A DNA stretch of 64,000 nucleotides from Perognathus longimembris pacificus (taxonomy: Eukaryota; Chordata; Mammalia; Rodentia; Heteromyidae). This document shows positions 24,442 to 39,753 of this stretch, piece by piece. The stretch is from contig NC_063181.1 of the NCBI RefSeq assembly GCF_023159225.1, positions 23,586,073 through 23,650,072 of the forward strand, read 5' to 3'. The notes beneath the pieces are model-generated. The model saw only the letters and a list, made by a program, of their open reading frames with translations. It did no database searches and was not told the DNA's origin. The position numbers and the translations under genes are program-made. The first letter of the stretch is position 1, and each line of letters starts with the position of its first letter.

Positions 24442-24534
24442 CTTATTTTCGTGATTATTATACAATTTCTAATCTTCAGTATTGTTTTTCTCTCCACTAG
24501 ACTGCATCTGTCTTATCCATACCTAATCCCTACC

Positions 24535-24750
24535 TAATAGTAACAGTAATAACTAAACACTAGATTTAATAATGTGTTGATGTTACGTGTATTATTCATT
24601 TAAGCCTCAGAACAACCCTTTGGAGTACCTCTTCCCAGTTTAGAAATGAAGTAACTAAGCCACCACAAGGAGATCAAAGCAACATGCTCATATTTCCAGC
24701 TAGAAAGTGATAGGGATAGAATTTGAATCCAAACCATACAGACCGAGCAT
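24535..24750 (+). repeat. MIR-like ancient SINE
   Basis: MIR core/tail pattern: tattattcatttaagcctca, gaacaacccttt, cccagtttagaaatgaagta, then ccagctagaaagtgatag. Mammal-wide and old. Confidence 0.65.
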
Positions 24751-25245
24751 TTCAGCTATTTAACTTGTCATATTTTGTTAGAAGATAATCAATAAACATT
24801 TATTGATTCAGTGGCTGAATAAATGGGTGAAAGAATAAAATGAAAAGACAACTTTTGATAAAGTAATACTCATGCATTTTATTTTAAAATATGTTCATGC
24901 AGAATATCTGAGTGCCCATTAATAGTAACAGATAATAAACTGTGGCTAAGTCCCACTGTGGAATGTCACACCGCATAGAAAGGCGGACTTCTGGGAGCTA
25001 CCCCTTCTGTTCCTAGTGCAGGTTACATAGCGTGTTCAGTTTGAAAGTGTCTTTGAGCTCTGTAGCTACTTGAGCAATTGTCTGGTAGGTAAATTCAAGT
25101 TCACCCCAACCAAGGCCCGAGGACCCCCTTGCAACTCAAGCTGTGTGACTTTTCAGTCCACAGTCTTTCAAGCCTGTGGCATGTCTTCAGGGATCTCTAA
25201 TCAGTGTTCTGTATGGGTTTCTTATGTTTTAATTTCCTTATCCAG

Positions 25246-25373
25246 GCTGAACAGTCGAAAGAAGAGCAGAAGCAAGACTTGAACGCAGAGAAATTGATGC
25301 GGCAGGTCTCCAAGGACGTGTGTCGGCTTCGGGAGCAGAGCCGGAAGGTGCCTCGGCAGGTGCAGTCCTTCAG
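25246..25373 (+). CDS. WWC2: WWC2 exon: coiled-coil continuation
   Basis: Exon of 128 bp, acceptor ttatccag, donor GTACAT. It encodes AEQSKEEQKQDLNAEKLMRQ and VSKDVCRLREQSRKVPRQVQ, then SF plus two bases of an Arg codon (phase 2). It continues the charged helical C-terminal coiled coil of WWC proteins. The Arg codon is finished by the first base of the last coding exon. Confidence 0.95.
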
Positions 25374-26516
25374 GTACATGGCCCAGGGTGGCCTTTGGGT
25401 CTGACTGGGGGAGCATGGAAGCCTCTGTCCCCATGTGAGTAAGCACATCTGTGAGGTGACAGCTTGATGAGAGCCTGGCTCCCCATGAACCCACATCCCC
25501 AGGTCTTAGGGCTGGGAACCCAAAGGTGCAGAGAAGCCACCGATCTCTGGGGTTTGAGTCGCTTACTTTCCAAATATTCCTGGCTCACCTTCATCACCCT
25601 CCCACAGTGCTAAGCTGTGCTCCGTCCCACTGTCCAGGCACACGGGTTCCTGCTCCTCTAGAGGGCATCAGTGAGAGAGTCACAGATAGGCAACCCGACT
25701 ACTGCCGTGCTGAACACAGAGATAGCTCTGAGAGAGCCTACAGGAAGATCTAAGTCTATGTGGGGCAGGAGCTGCAGGATCAAGACAGAGTGATTGGAAG
25801 AAATACTCAGTTCCATCATGGAAGGATGAGAGTGAGATCTACCGGCTCTGAGACTGGTGGGAAGGCATCAGGAAAGTAAGGACAGCATGGCAGAGCCACA
25901 AGGGTGGGGAGGCCAGAGCTAGGCCCTGTGTGGAGCTTAGAGCCTGGCAGTCAGGCCACCTTGACTCAGCCCCACGGCCTTAGGTACTGTGCCGTAGAAT
26001 TTCAGTGATGGTATTAGGTGGTGAGGAAGCCCACTGGCTTTCCAAGTGCATGAGCCAGTAATAGGGGCTTTGGGGAGAAGCAGGTATCTAAGAATGGGCA
26101 GAGAGACACTGGAAAGAGGGGCCGTTTATGAAGGGGAGGACACTGACTTGAGCCAGTGGTCAAGACTGGAAACAGAGGAACAGGTTCGTAGTGGATACAC
26201 CGAGTCCTGCCTTGCCCAGCTCAGGGTATCCATGCCATAGGACAGCCTGGTAACAACAACCAGTACTCAGCAGAAAGTGACATTGAAAGCCAAGGTGAAG
26301 GGGCAAGTCCAGAGAGAAGAACAGGAGTTGTCCAGCCTCAGCATGGTGGTTCTCGCCATGGAAATGGGCCAGACATCCCAGAAAGTAAGAAAAAATGACC
26401 AGCAAAGACGAAGAGCTTATAGCAGAGAAGATACCAGGAGGAAGAGAGCCTCAGTAAGGCGGAGGCCCTTGGTGACAGCCAGAGACAAGAAGTGAATCAG
26501 AAAAAGGGTTGTTGAA

Positions 26517-26845
26517 GGCCAGGCACAGTGACTATTGCCTGTAACCCCAGATACTTGGGAGACCAGTGGAGAGGTCTCCAGTTGCAAACCAGTTCAAAGC
26601 AACATTCATGATCTGTCCTTGTCAACAAACAAGCCAGTTCTTTATGTTATATCTGTAATCCCAGGCATAGGTAGGAGGCCGACAGTCTAAAACCAGCCTA
26701 GCGCACGGGAAGGGGGGAATGCAAGATCCTATCTGAAAAATAACCTAAAAAGCAAGAATATCTAGAGACACAGCTCAAGTGGGAGAATGCTTAGACGCAA
26801 GGCCCTGAGTTCAACATATTCACACGCCCATACCTCAAAAAAGAC
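26517..26845 (+). repeat. Old composite SINE (B1-like + ID-like)
   Basis: aggccaggcacagtgact, cctgtaaccccagatacttg, a second left-arm-like block (atctgtaatcccaggcatag) and an ID-like right arm (cagctcaagtgggagaatg). Apparently two left arms in tandem. Confidence 0.65.
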
Positions 26846-28129
26846 ATAAATAAAAAGATTTGTTTTAGTGATGCATTTCTTTTAGTTTAGACTTGGATTT
26901 GGTATAGAGGAGTCCTTAGGCCTGGGTGGGAGAAACCTGGGGTAGAGAAAAGGTTTTGCAGTGGAGGAAACTTTCCACATGGAGACACATGATGGAGACA
27001 CGATATGGAAGGGGCAGCAGCCAGTGCCTGACAGGAAAACATTAGGGTCAAAGCTAGATTGCGGCACCTTGAGGCCAGAAGTAAAGGGAAGGAAGGGAAA
27101 CTGAGTCAGTGTTCTGTGACACTGTGTGGCAGAGTCAGTCTCCCCTGTCCTCATTCTGCCCTAGCACCACTTCCATAACTTCTGGGGTATGTGCAAATTT
27201 AGGTTTTCAGAACTCTTTTTTTGTTGTTGTTGGGAGGGGGGGGTGGTGGCTGGAATCCTTCCATGCTCTAGTGCTGTGGTCACATCCGGAACAAGCTACA
27301 TTGTTTAGCATGGAAAATCTTACATGTCCCAATTGTTCCAAAACAAAGAACGCACAAACATTCCTTCCTGCCTTCCCCGGGGAGAGCAGCCCATTTATAC
27401 GGCAGGCAGGTGGCACCATGAAGGAAGTGCATTGTCCCTGACGCCTGGCCCAAAGTGGCATGGAGTGGGGTGCTCTGCCCCCCTCTCCCTCCCCCACTGC
27501 TTGTTTCACACAGAACCTGGGCGCAGCATTCCCTCCTGGCTTCCTGAGTTTTCGAGAAAGGTTAGAGGTCAAGCATGCATGTGGGGGGCTCTCGTGTGTT
27601 CCCAGCCTGCTAACTCAGGAATCAGCTGCCAGCGTCTGCCCACCGCATCTTTTGAAATTCTTCCTTTTTTCTTGTTTTGGGGAATGAATGAATCTAAAGG
27701 ATACTGCACAACAATTAGCTCTCATCCAGGGTCCTCAGCTTTTACTCCTCCTCTTCCTCTTCGCCATAGCCTTCGGAATGGCTCCCTCTGTCCTTCCTTG
27801 TCGGGGAGGGGGTGTTGTGGGGACAGTGGGCCCACAGGACGCACGTGGGATGGGCCTCGTCCCCATGAGCGGCTTAGCAGGGGGCGGTGACTAAAGCCAT
27901 CTGGATGCAACCATTCCTCCTGGCCCCCTCTCAGCTGCTCCTTTTGGGGTTCCTTCTTGCCCTGCTGTGGAAGGCTGAGTGCCTCTCTCCCTGCCTGTGG
28001 GGGACAGCAGCCTCACCCACTCATCCTGCCTTAGCTTGGGTTGGCTTTAAAAAAATTCCCCAGGAATCCCGGAAGTTTCCAGTGGTGTGATTGGGAAGTT
28101 GCCATGTAGGGCTCCATGTAGGAGGGCTG

Positions 28130-28180
28130 GGGGGGGGGGGTGCGCCCTCCTCCCCCTCCCCCCCCCCCCCCCCCCCCCCC
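28130..28180. repeat. G11 ... C23 homopolymer pair
   Basis: Eleven G at 28130-28140, a short spacer with CCTCC/CCCC runs, then 23 consecutive C at 28158-28180, in the last WWC2 intron about 245 bp before the last coding exon. The runs can pair as a hairpin or fold as G-quadruplex/i-motif. Homopolymer length may be an assembly estimate. Confidence 0.9.
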
Positions 28181-28425
28181 GGTTAAGACTGGACCCCACT
28201 GGGAATCCGGAAGGGGACTGACCGGGCTCTGTAGGTGATTCAGAGACGGCACTCTCCTTGGCTCCCCTCCCCACTCAGAGGCAAAGGCTCTTCATCTCCA
28301 GGGGAGTTTCCTCTGCCTGGGCGCCACACCTCGCACCCCTGCGTGTGGAGACAGCGCTGGGGGGTCTGGCTCTCCTAACAGTACAGACTTCTAGCATCAA
28401 ATTAACCCCCCTCCCCCGGCTCTAG

Positions 28426-28492
28426 GGAGAAGATCGCCTACTTCACCCGGGCGAAGATCAGCATCCCCTCCCTGCCAGCCGACGACGTGTGA
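28426..28492 (+). CDS. WWC2: WWC2 last coding exon, C terminus with PDZ ligand ADDV
   Basis: Coding part of 67 bp from the acceptor ggctctag to TGA at 28490-28492. The first G completes Arg; it then reads EKIAYFTRAKISIPSLPADD and V. The last four residues ADDV are the PDZ-binding motif shared by WWC1 and WWC2. With the seven upstream exons this gives 394 residues, about a third of the roughly 1,190-residue family length I recall. Confidence 0.95.
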
Positions 28493-29508
28493 CCCGCGTG
28501 GCCTCACCTGCTGTCGGTCCTCAGGAGGACAGAAACACGGACTTGACTGAGATCTCCTCTTTCCTTTTTTGTAATGTAACTGTCAGCTCTTGAAGAACTT
28601 GCATTTCACACCAGATTTTCAACATGCTCATGTGTAAAGTACTTTGACTGTAACTCTTACATGTTTAAGGAAAAAAAAAAATCAGCTAACAAAAGTGGGC
28701 GCATCTGGTGCAGATGTAGAGGATGAGTGTCGCCAGGGGCTGTGCGCTGAGCCGGTGGCCGAGTCTTGGTCCTGCCGGAGCTGCTTCTCTTCCCCTGCTG
28801 GGAGCAGGCGGGGGCGAGCAGCATCCGGAGTCACAGCCCATTGGGTGGACTGGAGCACCGGCCAGGGCCCTCGGGCCCTCCCCAAACAGGTGTCCATTCA
28901 CGGCCATCCCTGTGTTACAACACTTGATTTCTTTTTTGTCCTTGCATAATTGTCCAAAAAATAATACCAAAAATATGAATTAGTGGGTGCAGAAGAAAAG
29001 GAAGCCTTTGTTTCCTGTATCCCTGTGCACGCAGAAGGTGGTGTGGGTCATGACACTGGGAGGGAGGCAGGCAGAAGGAGGGCGCCCAGGACCCAGAACC
29101 CGGCCAGTGCGCAGCTCCTGCCCCCAGCCCACATTTGAATTCGCAGGCACCAGGGCTTTGTCCTAGGGTGAGGGTGGTGCCCAGGACAAGTATGTGGTGG
29201 CCCTGGGCCCTAAGGACACACAGTGCTGGGGTGCGCGGGGAACCCCCACGGTTGTCAGAAGAAGCCAAGCACAGCGGAGAGGGCATGTCTGGATTGGATC
29301 CAAGTTGCCAAACATAAAAAAAAGAAAAAAGAAAAAGAAAAACACGTCTTATCAAACTTTCTTACACTTACTAGGAATTACTTTGCAGCTCTCTTGTTTC
29401 AGGGATCCTCTCTATCATGTAAGGCTAGTCGTTGGGAGACAAAGGAAAGAATGTGCCTGGGAGAATTATGAATTGGGAGTGTAGGTTAAATCATTTGTTT
29501 GAAGGTAT

Positions 29509-29730
29509 CTAGCCTGGACACTGTGGTTCACACCTGTAATCCTAACTACTCAGGAGGCTAAAATCCGAGGATCACAGTTTGAATCCAGCCCCCATAGGGA
29601 GACCCATGAACCGCTTATCTCTAGCCACCAGAAGTGGAGGTGTGGCTCAAGTGGCAAGATACCAGCCTTGAGCAGAAAAAGCTAAGGGACATTGTCCAGG
29701 CCCTGAGTTCAAACCTCAGTACTGGTTCGT
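29509..29730 (+). repeat. SINE, type B, in WWC2 3' UTR
   Basis: ctagcctggacactgtggtt, ctcaggaggctaaaatccg, gtggctcaagtggcaagata, gccctgagttcaaacctcag. Followed by a GT/CA repeat. Confidence 0.87.
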
Positions 29731-29770
29731 GTGTGTGCATACACACACACGCACATACACACACACACAC
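29731..29770. repeat. (GT)n/(CA)n microsatellite
   Basis: gtgtgtgcatacacacacac and further CA units at the tail of the preceding SINE. The GT...CA arrangement is self-complementary. Confidence 0.85.
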
Positions 29771-30426
29771 TGTATTCTAGGTGAACAAATTTAAAGACAT
29801 AAACTGACTAAAACAGCCTGATCTCCAGGCTGAAGTTTTAGCTAACTCAACCTAGGCACTTCTGTAGAGAAGCAAGTTCTTACTACAGCCTTGCTAGCGC
29901 AAAGGCTTGGAAACATAGTTGGCAGTCATTTAAAGCATACCTTCTCCTCAGTCTCTTTTTACTGAAACAATTTTTTATTAGAGATCCTATATAGCAGACT
30001 TAATCTTGTCTTTTTAGAAATGCAAATCATCTTCAAGGGAAGAACCCTTGAAAAAGTTCTTCCTCTGCTCAAACTCTGACGAGCAAGAGTTTTTATGTTA
30101 TCGGAATCAAACATTCATATTAAGCAGTTTCTGAGCCTAAAACCTTAATTCTCTTTTCTAAATGTTCCACAAATTATATACAACTTTTATTCTAAAAGAT
30201 ATAAATGGAGTTGACACTACTTTGAACCAGAAGCAGCCCTGAGGCTGCGTGGTTCTGTGTGATGACGGTAACTAGCAGAGCACATTCATCCTGCGGAGGA
30301 GAAGTGAACAAGTTATTTCATGTAGAGTGAAATGAATGAAGGTCAGCTGTTTTCAGCTTCTTACATTTGACCATGGAAATGTTTATAGAATTTTGTGTAG
30401 TTGTACCGTACGATTTTATTTTCTTC

Positions 30427-30439
30427 ATTTATTTATTTA
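30427..30439 (+). promoter_or_regulatory. AU-rich element in WWC2 3' UTR
   Basis: ATTTATTTATTTA, three overlapping AUUUA pentamers containing the UUAUUUAUU nonamer, with another ATTTA at about 30447. Elements of this type bind decay factors such as TTP/ZFP36 or HuR; a role here is inferred. Confidence 0.6.
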
Positions 30440-30598
30440 CGGTCTTATTTATGTTCTGTTTAATATATAGTTTGGTTCTGACCATTTTAAATGTTGGACA
30501 TAGAAGAGGCTATATTGGCGTATTTACAGCTTTATAAGTCGTCATCAGATTAACTGTTAACTTTTTGGAATACAAAAGGTTTCAGACAAGTATTAAAG

Positions 30599-30604
30599 AA
30601 TAAA
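30599..30604 (+). promoter_or_regulatory. Candidate poly(A) signal AATAAA (WWC2)
   Basis: Canonical hexamer in the AU-rich 3' UTR, followed by T/G-rich sequence. Confidence 0.45.
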
Positions 30605-31064
30605 AATCTGTTTCAGGCTGGTAGTTAACAGTGGTGACCAAGAGGCTTTTGGTTTTATTTTACACAACTTGCTCAGTTCACATGAGAGGCAAACTGATTT
30701 TAGTATGATCCTTTTCCCTCACTTTGAAAATCAGCAATTGTATAATGTGTTTATAGGCAGCTTTTAATAATCCTGTCATATTTGTACTAACCCAAATGAT
30801 TCACAGTGAACAAAACATTTTACTAACTTCATCACAAATCCATAAGGAAAAATAAGTACTTAGTATTATAAATACTATTTTTAAAAGGTAGAATTTATTC
30901 CACACAGGGTAAAAAAGAATTTAATGCTTAGTTCTCAAGTTTTAATTATCAGTATGTTATTAGAATTTTTGTATATCAGAATCTTAAGTGTTGCAGGTAC
31001 AAAACAATGACTATTACTAGCCAAATGAACAAAGTTTCGCTGAATCTCTGTAGCATACAAATCA

Positions 31065-31070
31065 AATAAA
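31065..31070 (+). promoter_or_regulatory. Candidate poly(A) signal AATAAA (WWC2)
   Basis: Canonical hexamer followed within 15 bp by a T run, a plausible downstream element. Confidence 0.5.
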
Positions 31071-31090
31071 TTTAAATTCTTTTTTTGCTA

Positions 31091-32319
31091 TGGGTTTATC
31101 TATACTGTACTAAATATCAAAAGCTCAGGACTAAACTAAATATTTAATCAGGTTAAATTCTGTGTATGTTTCTGTTTTAATTTGTCTTTGTCAAAGTATG
31201 CAAAAACATCACATAGATTAACTGGTTTCTGCACTTTCCATGTATTTGTAGATGGAAATTGTTCAGTTTTTTTTTAAAACAAAGATACACATTGCCCAAT
31301 ACTTTATTTCAGTGTTGCTTATTATTTAGCTAATTTACCTGATCAATGCAAACACATTTATTTAAACTATGTACCACACAAATATAAACTGTTCCACGGT
31401 GAATTACCTACACCAAAAGTTGGTTGCAAGTAGTTCTTGTCTGGAATATAAAAGAGGTGAGATGATATCTGTGTGTGAGGGAAATGGAGGGCTTCCCGCT
31501 GTGCTGTGTCATTCTATATCCTAGGTTGGCCATATGCTCCAGAAAGAGACGCTGTCCCAGGAGGCCTCTGCCATACACACCTGTCCAGACCTGTCTCTGC
31601 CCCACTGCTCAAAGCCAACGATGGACAGGAAGGCTGGCCATGGAATACAGAACCCAGGACATAGTAGCCCAGAAACATTTGTGTGGCAGTGTCTATCAAT
31701 CTGCCTGAACAGAAGACTGCCCCTCTCCCCTTGAGGGCCCCTAAGAACGTGGCTGCTTTAGAAGAAATTCCTCAGAGCCACTGAGGTCTCTTCATTGTAT
31801 GTGTCTGACCTCTGAATCCTGTAGAGAGCCAGCAGATTTTTTTCTTTCAGTGTAATCAAGTGGTGTTTTAAAAAATAAATATCCCATGATGTCTTAAATT
31901 TCATTAGAATAGGTTTTCTAAAACACATGAAAGAAGCAAAGATCTGCCATAACATTTCAGATTGCTAAAACAACTCACCTGCATATGAATAATAACTTGA
32001 AAGATAAAGAAGTACTAAGACACTGTTTTCTTTACAAGTTCTATAAGCCTGTTTCAAAATTTAGAAAATGCATGTGCAGGAATGGATGTGATGATTATTA
32101 TTAAATCTTGATTGGTTTGAATTACCAATAGAAAATAAAAAGGGGTTGCCAGTATTAGAAATTGTATTTTCGGAAGAAAATAGCCATGGGGCAGGGTGGG
32201 GGTGCATTTAAGGAAATCAAAAGCAATCATGAATGAGTGACCTTGCAGTGGAGATCCTACCCAGTCCAGCGCCGAGCAGGCACCTCCTGAAAGTAGATGA
32301 AAGTAGATGCTCTGATCCC
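31091..32319. other. WWC2-CLDN22 interval
   Basis: AT-rich, essentially free of SINEs, which contrasts with the introns. It may be a distal WWC2 3' UTR and the CLDN22 3' UTR on the other strand. Short open frames at 31408-31734 on both strands have no recognisable features. Confidence 0.6.
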
Positions 32320-36292
<3,973 letters not shown>

Positions 36293-36306
36293 GAAAGTAA
36301 TGGAGG

Positions 36307-36510
36307 GGCTGGGGATATAGCCTAGTGGCAAGAGTGCCTGCCTCGGATACACGAGGCCCTAGGTTCGATTCCCCAGCACCACATATACAGAAAACGGCCA
36401 GAAGCGGCGCTGTGGCTCAAGTGGCAGAGTGCTAGCCTTGAGCGGGAAGAAGCCAGGGACAGTGCTCAGGCCCTGAGTCCAAGGCCCAGGACTGGCCAAA
36501 AAAAAAAAAA
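36307..36510 (+). repeat. SINE, type A, full length with target duplication
   Basis: ggctggggatatagcctagt ... actggcc plus A tail, bracketed by GAAAGTAATGGAGG at 36293-36306 and 36511-36524 (14 bp, perfect). Low divergence from other type A copies: a young insertion. Confidence 0.93.
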
Positions 36511-36737
36511 GAAAGTAATGGAGGGAACATCATTAATATCACAGTGGAAATATTTTCTTTTTGGAAACATAATGGGATAAGCTACTTTTGTGAGGTAGTG
36601 AGCCTCCTATCCTGGCGATGTTTAAGCCAAGGTAATGATCATCTGCCTCGACTGTCACAGAAAAGTTCTGCTGTTTTGGGCATTAGAACTGGGTAGCCTC
36701 TACACATCCTCCCAATTCACGGTTTCCCTTCTCTTAG

Positions 36738-36814
<77 letters not shown>
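36738..36814. repeat. (TC)n(TG)n compound microsatellite
   Basis: About 12 TC units followed by about 25 TG units. Confidence 0.95.
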
Positions 36815-36815
<1 letters not shown>

Positions 36816-37100
36816 GCTAGGATTTGAGATTAAGTGCCTCAGGATTTCTAGGCAGCAGCTCTACCACTAAAGCCATTCCTCCATCCCTTTTGTGCTTTAG
36901 TTATTTTTTAAATAGGCTATTGAGCTTTTTGCCCAGTGCTGGCTTTGGACAGTAATCCTAACTCTGCTTCTCATGTAGCTGGGCCCACAATTCTGTATCA
37001 CCATACAGATTTTCTCCACTCCCTGGGCTAGCCTCATACCACAATCCTCTTTCTTGCCTCTGAAGTGGCTGAGATTGTACCACACACCCAACTAGGCTCC
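36815..37100 (-). repeat. Old composite SINE, antisense
   Basis: ID-like part (gcagcagctctaccactaaa) and B1-like part (cctctgaagtggctgagatt, accacacacccaact). Strongly degenerate. Confidence 0.55.
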
Positions 37101-37625
37101 ACCTCTTTGTGGCAGACTAGCAAGGCTCTGGAAGAGTTTGTGGAAAGAGACACATTTTTTGCAGCCCTTATAAGAAAGTAAAGCTACCCTAACGAGTAAA
37201 TCAGATTGGGTTGTTACTGAAGCCATTGACTAAATCTGCATTCTAAGAGAAGGATAGGTGTTGAACAGACATGATGGTCTTTATCTTTGCTTTTATGCCC
37301 ATTATGCTTAACACTAAGCTTGGGTGATCACACAAACTATCTAGTTGTCCAACCCCTTGACAGGTTTGCTACAAACTCCTGCTTCTATCAGCCTGTGTCA
37401 GTTCACCTCAGCCAAATACTCTGCACTTCTTACTAGTCCATGGCCAATGTAGGAAAAGGAACTTGCCTGTGCTTCATTCCTCCAGTCTGATGTCTTCAGA
37501 TTCTTGTCAGTGAACATGCTAGAGCCAAGGGTACAACAACAGATTCTCAAAATACCCTAATAGAGACCATGAGAGCAACAAAGCAGTCAAGGTGTCTTGA
37601 AATAAGAGGCTAGTCCTAAGAAGTG
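37101..37625. other. Intergenic, nothing recognised
   Basis: Unique sequence without ORFs, repeats or motifs that I could classify. Confidence 0.6.
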
Positions 37626-37862
37626 GTGGGTGGCTGTGTTAGTAACTCAGGCCTGTAATCCTAGCCACTCAGAAGACTGAGATCAGAGGATCATGGCTCA
37701 AAGCCAGTACAGGCAGGAAAGTCCAGGAGACTCTTATCTCCAATTAACCACCAGAAAATTGGAAATGGAGCTGCGGTTGAAAGTGGTAGAGCGCTAGCTT
37801 TGAGTGAAAAAGCTCAGGAACAGCGCCCAGGAACTGAGTTCAAGCCCCATCACCGACAATAA
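37626..37862 (+). repeat. SINE, type B
   Basis: gtggctgtgttagtaactca, ctcagaagactgagatcaga, ccaattaaccaccagaaaat, gtagagcgctagctttgag. Followed by a GA repeat at 37864-37885. Confidence 0.88.
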
Positions 37863-37885
37863 ATAGAGAGAGACAGAGAGAGAGC

Positions 37886-38519
37886 CTAGCAGTTAGCATT
37901 CCGAGTTAACTTATTCAGGCTAACACATTGCTGTCACTATCCTGAGCGCAGGCTGGTTTGTACTCACAGGAGCAGCTCAAGGAGTTGGGGCTGGGGTAGC
38001 CAGCTCCTCCAGTGAGTCTCAAATACACAGGAGCGTAACCTGGAAGAGCAAGGCCTATTGCCTTGGCTGCCTGGAGCTCAGACCTAATACCCCTCAGGAC
38101 CCTCTTTAGAGCCCGCTAAAACAAAGGCAGAAGGCCTGGACTGATCTGAACATTGATGAGGAAGTACATGAGGCTCTTCCTGAAGACCCTCATCGCCCTC
38201 CAGATCCCAGAGCAATCTGAGTGGACACCCCAGGATGCATCATCCCCCAGAATGACTGCAGGGGCTGGCAGAGGGGAGGAGATCAATGTGTGCCTGTTCT
38301 CTGCTCGTGTGTGCGGACATGGCTTTCCTGTGGCCGAGTTGAAAGCCTTCTTTTTCACCCAGGTGTGTGGTGAGGGAGTTTTTCTGAGAGCTTGAGTCTC
38401 TGAAGCTTGAGGCATCTGCTGGGATTTGATTCCAAATCTTTGAAGGACGCATGCGCTACCAGCCTCGGGGAGTAAAGGAAACATCCTGTGGCCCCTGGAT
38501 GTAGGACAGAGATGGAATA
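37886..38519. other. Intergenic, nothing recognised
   Basis: Unique sequence. Overlapping frames on both strands at 38116-38540 have no recognisable domain. Confidence 0.55.
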
Positions 38520-38765
38520 GAGTGTAATAATGGCAGTCAATATTTACAACACACTTACAGCTTGCTGAGCACTAGGTTAAGAACTTTTCATCTGTGCTAT
38601 TTGTCCTCACCAGAACCCTAAACTGTAGGCGTTATCATTGCCTCTTTTTACCACATAAGGAATCGAAGGCTTAGATAAGCCAATTAACTTGACAAATGAA
38701 AGAGCAAAGAATCAAGTCTATGCATGTCTTCCACAAAAGCCCAGGTCTTAATATTCAATGCCATA
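38520..38765 (+). repeat. MIR-like ancient SINE
   Basis: gcttgctgagcactaggtta, gttatcattgcctcttttta, ggaatcgaaggcttagataa, then aactt. MIR core and tail in order. Confidence 0.7.
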
Positions 38766-39373
38766 AAAAGCAATTTGGACCATTGTCATGATCACGGCTC
38801 CATTTTGTCTGAAGCTACACTTGCTAACCCTGTGTTCTCACCTGCACAGCTCCCCCACCCACCCGCCCCAGGCAGAATTCTGAACGCGCTCCCATAGCGC
38901 TGGGCACAGATGGGTGCTGGGTTTGTGGCTGTGGAATTAGAAATTGCAACGGCGAAAGGGCTTTGCGGAGAGGATTATGGGGATTGTCCTAGCTAGAGAC
39001 ACAGTCTCCACCCACTCCACAAACAGGTGTGAAAATATCTCTCTTGCTCAGGATTAACTGGGTTATTCTCTTTGTAAATCTTTTCTAAATATTGATCTAG
39101 GCTAAGGCTAATTTCCAGTTAGCAGATGGGGAAATGATCACAAACAGGGCTGGAGTGACAGCCGCTGCTACCCATGCTTGATGAAGTAGGTGGCTGTCTA
39201 GAAACTCATGAGATCCCACAGGCGGTGGACAGCTTGGGTGTCTCAGCAGCTCTACTGCTAGGGAGCTGAGGCCTGGAGACCTGAACAGCATCTAGGGTTG
39301 ATGTGGAGGCCAAGCCCTGCCCCTGGGGGCTCTGATTCCAATGTTCTCTCCACTCTGTCATGATCATTGAGTT

Positions 39374-39396
39374 GGGTTGGGGGGTGGGGTGGGGGG
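39374..39396 (+). other. G-quadruplex motif
   Basis: Four G runs (3, 6, 4, 6) separated by TT, T and T: very short loops, so a stable fold is expected. Confidence 0.8.
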
Positions 39397-39462
39397 ACAA
39401 TCCACAGTATTAGTCCTTTTCCAGAGAGAAAAACTAAATTGCCATGTATCAAGTACAATCCT

Positions 39463-39482
39463 GGGGGGGGCGGGGGGCGGGG
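39463..39482 (+). other. G-quadruplex / GC-box motif
   Basis: G8 C G6 C G4: G runs with single-C loops; also two Sp1-like GGGGCGGGG-type boxes. Confidence 0.8.
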
Positions 39483-39736
39483 CACATGGCCCCAGGGGTC
39501 ACGAGCAAGAGTCAAGGCAGGACCACAATGGGGTACAACCTGAGACCACATAGGAGCCTAGACCTCTCTCTCAGGGAGAGCCCGGCCCTGCTTTCCAGAA
39601 CAAATGGGCAAAGGATTCAGGAAGCTGAGAACTGAGTACTTGTGGGAATAAAGGTGGATTCTGAACTTCTCCCATAGCCTGTGTGAGATGTGCACTGGGT
39701 CATCAGATCTGTGTAACTAAAGTTGCACAAGTCCGT

Positions 39737-39753
39737 GGGGGCGGGGGCGGGGG
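39737..39753 (+). other. GC-box pair / G-rich motif
   Basis: G5 C G5 C G5: tandem Sp1/KLF-like boxes and G4 potential if the five-G runs split. Confidence 0.75.

Larger units (their letters stand above)
15432..25245 (+). other. WWC2: WWC2 intron (largest visible)
   Basis: A 9.8-kb intron with many SINEs, one 604-bp antisense L1 end with target duplication (18787-19390), a MIR relic (24535-24750) and CA, CT and GGAA microsatellites. Open frames in it (for example 20454-20813) show no recognisable domain or homology. No additional gene seen. Confidence 0.85.
25374..28425 (+). other. WWC2: Last WWC2 intron
   Basis: A 3.1-kb intron, increasingly GC-rich toward its 3' end. It holds an old composite repeat (26517-26845), a G-run (27235-27243) and a G11...C23 tract (28130-28180). 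The 188-codon open frame at 27324-27890 has no recognisable domain, sits in GC-rich intron and is probably chance. Confidence 0.83.
28493..31090 (+). other. WWC2: WWC2 3' untranslated region (minimum extent)
   Basis: Follows the WWC2 stop. The first 800 bp are GC-rich and the rest is strongly AU-rich, with several ATTTA motifs and a SINE at 29509-29730. Candidate polyadenylation hexamers AATAAA lie at 30599-30604 and 31065-31070. In human the WWC2 3' UTR reaches over the antisense CLDN22 gene, so later hexamers (33175-33180, 33536-33541) could mark a longer form. The end chosen is a minimum estimate, since transcripts cannot be seen here. Confidence 0.7.

Noticed and set aside
27324..27890. 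188-codon open frame in the last WWC2 intron
   Set aside because: GC-rich sequence favours long frames; overlapping frames exist on both strands; no domain, start context or splice support is visible.
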